Positions 6,130-6,592 of a stretch of DNA of 6,592 bases are shown here, one piece after another. Origin of the DNA: Bacteroidota bacterium. GTDB taxonomy: Bacteria; Bacteroidota; Bacteroidia; B-17B0; Aurantibacillaceae. The notes below the pieces were generated by a model. That model ran no database searches. It saw nothing but the letters and a program-made list of their open reading frames with translations, and was not told the origin of the DNA. A program made the translations under genes and the position numbers. Positions within the stretch are counted from its first letter, which is position 1, and the number at the start of each line of letters is the position of its first letter. The stretch spans positions 1 through 6,592 of the forward strand of contig SYEI01000118.1 in NCBI GenBank assembly GCA_005800865.1. The letters run 5' to 3'.

Positions 6130-6592
6130 TTATTTCATGCTCAAACGAATTTGAGTAATAATTTTTTTAGTGTATAAAGGAAAATCTCCCTGCATCATCC
6201 AGTTGTAGTAAGATGGTTCTTTGCTAAAGACTTCTTTGACTGTTTTATCTTTATGCTTTCCAAAACTAAATACTTCTTCACCTTTTTCGTTATAAACGAT
6301 TCTACCAGCTAAATCAACATTTTTAGTACGAGTAGTCAACGTGCTTAAAACGGCCATGTCGTTTTTTACAGGCTTAATTTTATTTCCTTTTTCATCTTCT
6401 ACTTCTGTGTTTTCGTAACGAGCAATTTGAGCTTTAAAAATTTCGTATGTAGCCAAAGTATCAGCTTCCGCAGAGTGCGCATTGATTAATGGTTTTTCGC
6501 AATAAAATTTATAAGCAGCCGTTAAATTACGTGGTTCCATAGTATGGAAAATATTTTGTACGTCAATTAACTTTCTATTTCTTAAATCAAAA
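6130..6592 (-). CDS. DnaQ-like 3'-5' exonuclease (DEDDh type), N-terminus missing at window edge
   Basis: The frame continues through the ATG at 6540 to the window edge (the 17 codons before it read FDLRNRKLIDVQNIFHT), so that ATG is internal and 153 C-terminal residues are visible. The segment IDVQNIFH...EPRNLTAAYKFYC...AHSAEADT is characteristic of DnaQ/epsilon-family exonucleases; HSAEAD (visible residues 39-44) is the Exo III motif with His and Asp spaced H-x4-D, placing it in the DEDDh group. The Exo I and II acidic residues must lie upstream, outside the window. After a charged linker, the C-terminal region (about 93-150) contains VFSFGKHKDKTV and YYNWMMQGDFPLYTKK, resembling the FGKxKGK-type DUF3820 module. 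It probably removes nucleotides from DNA 3' ends in repair or proofreading; whether it is a polymerase III epsilon subunit or a stand-alone nuclease cannot be decided here. Confidence 0.92.
   Translation of the reverse strand, partial: FDLRNRKLIDVQNIFHTMEPRNLTAAYKFYCEKPLINAHSAEADTLATYEIFKAQIARYENTEVEDEKGNKIKPVKNDMAVLSTLTTRTKNVDLAGRIVYNEKGEEVFSFGKHKDKTVKEVFSKEPSYYNWMMQGDFPLYTKKIITQIRLSMK

Noticed and set aside
6130..6540. Reading the ATG at 6540 as the true start of a 136-residue protein
   Set aside because: The frame stays open upstream to the window edge and encodes RKLIDVQNIFH, a conserved part of the exonuclease fold, so this ATG is internal.

Overview
The window looks like chromosomal DNA of a Bacteroidota bacterium, most likely from a Flavobacteriia-type lineage. 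The reasons are AT-rich coding DNA, a TAnnTTTG-type promoter box with no recognisable Shine-Dalgarno sequences, a UvrA of Bacteroidota type, and a secreted modular protein built from delta-60, SprB-like and fibronectin-like repeats. Genus and species cannot be told from this sequence alone. All four genes lie on the minus strand, so they are transcribed from high to low coordinates.

Layout in transcription order. (1) 6592-6130: the C-terminal part of a DnaQ-like (DEDDh) 3'-5' exonuclease, whose N-terminus lies beyond the window. (2) 6125-5553: a 190-residue acidic soluble protein of unknown function, starting 4 nt after the exonuclease stop and probably co-transcribed with it. (3) 5552-5461: a 92-nt gap holding a perfect TATATTTG promoter box and a short palindrome. 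(4) 5460-2638: full-length UvrA (940 aa), the damage-recognition ATPase of nucleotide excision repair, apparently started from TTG. (5) 2637-2497: a 141-nt gap with only a weak promoter candidate and no convincing terminator. (6) 2496-1: a large open reading frame that runs off the left edge (832 codons visible). It has a signal peptide, seven delta-60 repeats (probably one complete seven-bladed beta-propeller), an SprB-like repeat, a PKD/Ig-like domain and three fibronectin-like repeats of about 97-99 residues.

The right half is a small genome-maintenance neighbourhood (exonuclease, unknown protein, uvrA). The left gene is unrelated: a secreted or cell-surface protein of the kind usually exported by the type IX secretion system, though the sorting domain expected at its C-terminus would lie outside the window.

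No mobile element, CRISPR array, RNA gene or toxin/defence module was seen. No new multi-gene system was found. The items most worth checking are the exonuclease-linked protein of unknown function, the TTG start and palindromic promoter region of uvrA, and the repeat architecture of the truncated surface protein.
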